64,000 nt of DNA, taken from the NCBI GenBank assembly GCA_963971225.1, contig OZ020267.1, positions 153,193,920-153,257,919 on the forward strand, read 5' to 3'. Within the stretch, counting starts at the first letter, position 1, and each line of letters begins with the position of its first letter. This document shows positions 62,056 through 64,000 of the stretch, one piece after another. Under the pieces are notes generated by a model. That model saw only the letters and a program-made list of their open reading frames with translations, did not search any database and was not told the origin of the DNA. The stretch is from Melieria omissa. Its lineage: Eukaryota > Arthropoda > Insecta > Diptera > Ulidiidae. The translations under genes and the position numbers were made by a program.

Positions 62056-62443
62056 GTGCTGCAAAGGCCAAGAGGGAAATGGCAAAGCAACGACAAGGAA
62101 AACTATTTAATACTTTTGAGAAGCATTCAAGCGAAAATTCTTGCGATAAACTTTTGCCACTTTCACAAAATACAAAAGCGACATGGCGCAGGGAGCACAA
62201 GAAAAACGGCAACATAAGCGGCAACGCAACAAAAATATATGTGGTGTCTTCAGTTTGACATTACAATTGCGTAAGTGAGGCAAATAAATTTATGATGGCG
62301 CAACTTTAGCAAAATGAACCAGAAAAAAACAGGAACAAATAAAATAAACGTCAGCGGAGACCAACGATTGTTTCATGCGGCGTAAGTAAGTGATAAACTT
62401 GGTTCGGCAGACGAGGACCCAAGCGATTGCGTACGAATTATCA

Positions 62444-62845
62444 ATGAATGCGGAAAATGTGAACATTTATAAAACATTGGAGCCGATATGGGCGGCGTGG
62501 TGCGAGGTTCGGGGTACCAAGCGAAGTATTGATTCAAGTGCCAAGCGGAAAAATTTCATTCGGAGCTTTGGAATTCAAGAACCAATTGAAGAGCCCCGCA
62601 GCAACGCCAGTGAGCTGTGGCCAGTTCTGGTGAATGAGTGCGCATGTGAGGATTCAGATGTGGCAAATATTTTCTACAATAGATGGCTGCCAGGTGACTT
62701 AAACAATGAATGCTTTGAACTTTTCAACGTATTTTTGGACATGGAAAATCAAACATTAGAAACTAACGAAATAATAAAACAGCTGGCGGAAAGTACTGCA
62801 CGCATTGCAGATGCGGAGATTTATTTCATGCCGCCAAAGCTGTGA
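62444..62845 (+). CDS. Unrecognised 133-codon frame inside a CadN intron, antisense to CadN
   Basis: The frame from ATG 62444 to TGA 62843-62845 is open for 133 codons; the open frame extends upstream to 62390 without an ATG. Composition looks protein-like: tryptophans, cysteines and acidic stretches are well mixed, for example LEPIWAAWCEVRGTKRS, ELWPVLVNECACEDSD and AEIYFMPPKL. I see no signal peptide, membrane helix or known domain. The stop overlaps a strong donor (AAGCT|GTGAGT, GT at 62842), so it may instead be an exon of a larger plus-strand nested gene. A second ATG frame at 62314, one base out of phase, ends at TAA 62383. It could be a nested gene, a decaying retrocopy, or chance. Confidence 0.4.
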   Translation: MNAENVNIYKTLEPIWAAWCEVRGTKRSIDSSAKRKNFIRSFGIQEPIEEPRSNASELWPVLVNECACEDSDVANIFYNRWLPGDLNNECFELFNVFLDMENQTLETNEIIKQLAESTARIADAEIYFMPPKL

Positions 62846-63717
62846 GTGCGTGTGTATGTGTAGATAATTCACTTATCGGCTTAGCAGCTTCACTCACTTC
62901 ACATACAAACTCAAAGCAATTCGGACTCTCATACGCAGCAGTGGATACGTGCAGACTCGAATATGCCGTCGCTATTGAGTTGGCATGGCGCATTGCCCGA
63001 ATGCAACGACTAATGCGATAGGATTAAAGTGTTTTCTTTTGTTTGCCTGATTTGCAGCTGTTGTTGTGTTTCTTTTGTTTGGTGACTTAACGAGCAAAGT
63101 AATCTGCTATAAACGTAAAACGTCATTAAGTAAAGATTTATGATTAGCAAACGAAACACTTCCGCAATAGTGTAGGTGGAGTGAAGGCAGCAGGCGCGGA
63201 AGACAAGCGGAGGGGGAAGCATTGGACAAAATGTGCTGCTCGCTTGATTTGGCTAATGACAATAGTGGATCAGTAAACCGATAGAACTTTTCAAGGAAGA
63301 TTGAAAATAGCATGATTTGAGTAGATGCGGACTACGCGGCGTATGCGTAATTAAAGTTGTTGACTTCTGGACTTTTGTTGCACATGCATTGTTGCGTGCT
63401 CCATGGTGTATGAGTGATTAATTTATGGAGGAAAAACATCTGAACTGAATTTACATGAAATATTGCTTTAGAAATATAAACTCGGTGTCCGGAGCAAGAA
63501 GGAAGCTAATACAAATAAAGTTGTTTTTACATACAAATTCAAAAGCAACAAATGAAAGATAACAAAAAGCATAATATGATCATTCAGCATCCCATTGTGC
63601 AATTTAATACCATTGCAATTGCTGTTTTATTCAACTGTGCCTACCACAAGTGGTCCTCACTGTGCGTGTCGGAGCAATGAAAATCATTCATTGCAACTGT
63701 TTACTTTGCTCATTGCT

Positions 63718-63755
63718 CATATTATCATAATTTTATGATGCTTTATGATAATATG
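63718..63755. repeat. Perfect 13 bp inverted repeat (hairpin)
   Basis: CATATTATCATAA at 63718-63730 and TTATGATAATATG at 63743-63755 are exact reverse complements around a 12-base loop. Confidence 0.85.
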
Positions 63756-64000
63756 TGCTTGCGGGAATGAAAAGCTCTTTCATTTCAGCACTGCAATTCG
63801 AGCTTTAATGGCCACAAATGGAAAATTGTATCAGTCAGTTTTGTAGCAAAAATATTTCCATTCGTGATTGGCGCCATTCGCGCAACTAAGATAAAGCGTA
63901 AAGTCGAGTTTTGACTGCCGCTGGATGCGCGCATCGTTAATTAAAGAATTAATTAAAAATTCTACGTAAATGACATAAATAAATAAATGACATAAATAAT

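Larger units (their letters stand above)
57654..64000 (-). other. CadN: CadN intron 10, 3' part, running out of the window
   Basis: No further cadherin exon is found to the end of the window, so this intron is longer than 6.3 kb. It contains the unexplained plus-strand frame at 62444-62845, the CA-TG hairpin tract at 62.0 kb and the inverted repeat at 63.7 kb. Confidence 0.8.

Overview
The window is nuclear DNA from a dipteran insect, most likely a schizophoran fly. It is AT-rich, full of (CA)n and (TTG)n tracts, has kilobase introns, and carries one very large minus-strand gene: the 3' half of Cadherin-N (CadN, neural or N-cadherin). Eleven exon positions are readable, two of them present as pairs of alternative exons, so there are 13 coding exons in all. 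They run from 57653 down to the TAA stop at 21698. Every junction is GT-AG and all phases close. The spliced product from here is about 1,699 residues, the C-terminal part of a protein that is about 3,100 residues in Drosophila. The upstream exons (signal peptide and first cadherin repeats) lie beyond 64000. The species cannot be named from this sequence.

Layout along the + strand. 1-12.2 kb: no gene I can support. 12.2-13.3 kb: a GC-richer patch with a short plus-strand frame that looks like a signal-peptide exon (weak call). 13949-14465: a CACTG-ended MITE. About 14.5-21.7 kb: the probable long CadN 3' UTR plus downstream sequence. 21.7-24.8 kb: cytoplasmic exons. 24.8-32.4 kb: a repeat-filled intron with several piggyBac-type elements. 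32.4 and 37.9 kb: two alternative EGF plus transmembrane exons. 40.2-42.7 kb: EGF and laminin-G exons. 44.3-45.6 kb: a large cadherin-repeat exon. 48.0 kb: a small exon. 52.5 and 55.0 kb: two alternative cadherin exons. 57.1-57.7 kb: two constitutive cadherin exons. 57.7-64 kb: another CadN intron, containing an unexplained plus-strand frame at 62444-62845.

The exons build one cell-adhesion receptor. Calcium-binding cadherin repeats are followed by the non-chordate classical cadherin membrane-proximal region (cadherin-like segment, EGF, LamG, EGF, LamG, EGFs), one transmembrane helix, and a catenin-binding tail. The two alternative positions fit the 13a/13b and 18a/18b pairs known for Drosophila CadN, with four constitutive exons (14-17) between them. 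Exon numbers used here follow that scheme. Choice at position 18 is enforced by reading frame; choice at position 13 is not.

The most notable non-coding content is a set of DNA transposon relics with visible ends. They include a TA-flanked, internally deleted mariner-like element, TTAA-flanked piggyBac-type elements, CACTA/CACTG-ended long-TIR elements, a Tc1/mariner relic and a 5'-truncated non-LTR retrotransposon. All but the CACTG MITE lie inside CadN introns. I see no CRISPR array, bacterial operon, rRNA or tRNA.
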